Assembly: GCA_902606505.1 (NCBI GenBank)
Contig: CACLGU010000002.1
Span: 1 to 64,000 of the forward strand
Direction: 5' to 3'
DNA: 64,000 bases
DNA from: an uncultured Prochlorococcus sp.
Lineage (GTDB): Bacteria > Cyanobacteriota > Cyanobacteriia > PCC-6307 > Cyanobiaceae
The notes under the pieces: generated by a model
The model's input: only the letters and a program-made list of their open reading frames with translations
The model's database searches: none
Told to the model about the DNA's origin: nothing
In this document: one piece after another, positions 63,874 through 64,000 of the stretch
How the letters are laid out: each line of letters opens with the position of its first letter
How positions within the stretch are numbered: position 1 is the first letter of the stretch
Program-made: the position numbers and the translations under genes

Positions 63874-64000
63874 TTATAAAAAGTTCTCCTTTTTACATCT
63901 AGGATGCCTATAATTTTAAATTAATCAAATAGATTTAATTATATTCTGTGCAAAACATTACATCTACCTTAAAAAAATTGTTTTATCTATGGAAGAAGAG

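Noticed and set aside
63989-64000. Possible gene start (ATG GAA GAA GAG) at the right edge
   Set aside because: Only four codons are visible and there is no ribosome site; nothing can be supported.

Overview
This window looks like a chromosome segment of a high-light-adapted Prochlorococcus. The DNA is very AT-rich and genes are tightly packed. Cyanobacterial genes are present throughout: psbY, a single-helix high-light-inducible protein, crtH, ycf54, a CyanoP-type PsbP lipoprotein, sasA, opcA/zwf and a ferredoxin-NADP reductase. That reductase carries a membrane anchor where phycobilisome-containing cyanobacteria have a CpcD-like linker domain. The species call is inference; no 16S rRNA gene is in the window.

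Region 1 (1-6533) is an accessory island built on one tRNA-Pro(TGG) gene at 5042-5118. A 15-bp anticodon-arm core occurs four times: at 429, 3828, 5077 (the intact gene) and 6415. The first two copies sit in 3'-half tRNA remnants. The last sits in a 5'-half remnant that keeps the tRNA's upstream DNA. These cores divide the island into three small integrated segments, plus the end of a fourth running off the left edge. Each segment has its own class of 10-11-bp-phased short direct repeats near both ends, as expected for arm-type recombinase sites. No integrase gene is in the window. The cargo appears surface-related or unknown: (i) an operon with an inverse-autotransporter (intimin/invasin-type) beta-barrel lacking a passenger domain, followed by two paralogous secreted six-cysteine proteins; (ii) four tiny genes, three of them with strong Shine-Dalgarno sites; (iii) a YadA-type trimeric anchor protein with an unusual coiled coil after the barrel. 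The layout resembles the tRNA-targeted cargo elements of Prochlorococcus islands called tycheposons.

Region 2 (6534-11860) holds apt, several small conserved-looking genes and two tandem porin-like genes. The porins share about 1,024 bp of apparently identical DNA, including the terminator, but have unrelated N-termini. A high-light-inducible gene with a textbook HLR1 (RpaB) site and tRNA-Lys follow.

Region 3 (11860-64000) is ordinary core genome. In order it holds psbY-trmFO-crtH; a response regulator with a degenerate receiver; a CGFS-glutaredoxin/BolA pair; plsC; a long co-directional run pdxJ-ycf54-recC-(methyltransferase-like)-recB-recD; deaD; an ABC exporter; cyanoP; recR-lipA; a minus-strand block lysA-cdaA-uppS-bioB-trhO; rimI, clpC, a GldA-like dehydrogenase and a hydrolase; cdsA and a PLP decarboxylase; an ABC1 kinase and a RodZ-like protein; malQ; prs; sasA; tRNA-Glu; petH; zwf-opcA-cobB; and a PAP2-like gene with crtE and folD.

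The most novel candidates are the split inverse-autotransporter operon and the tRNA-Pro array that carries it. A third candidate is the displaced native tRNA-Pro upstream region, which appears to drive a short tRNA-half chimeric RNA ending at a strong terminator.
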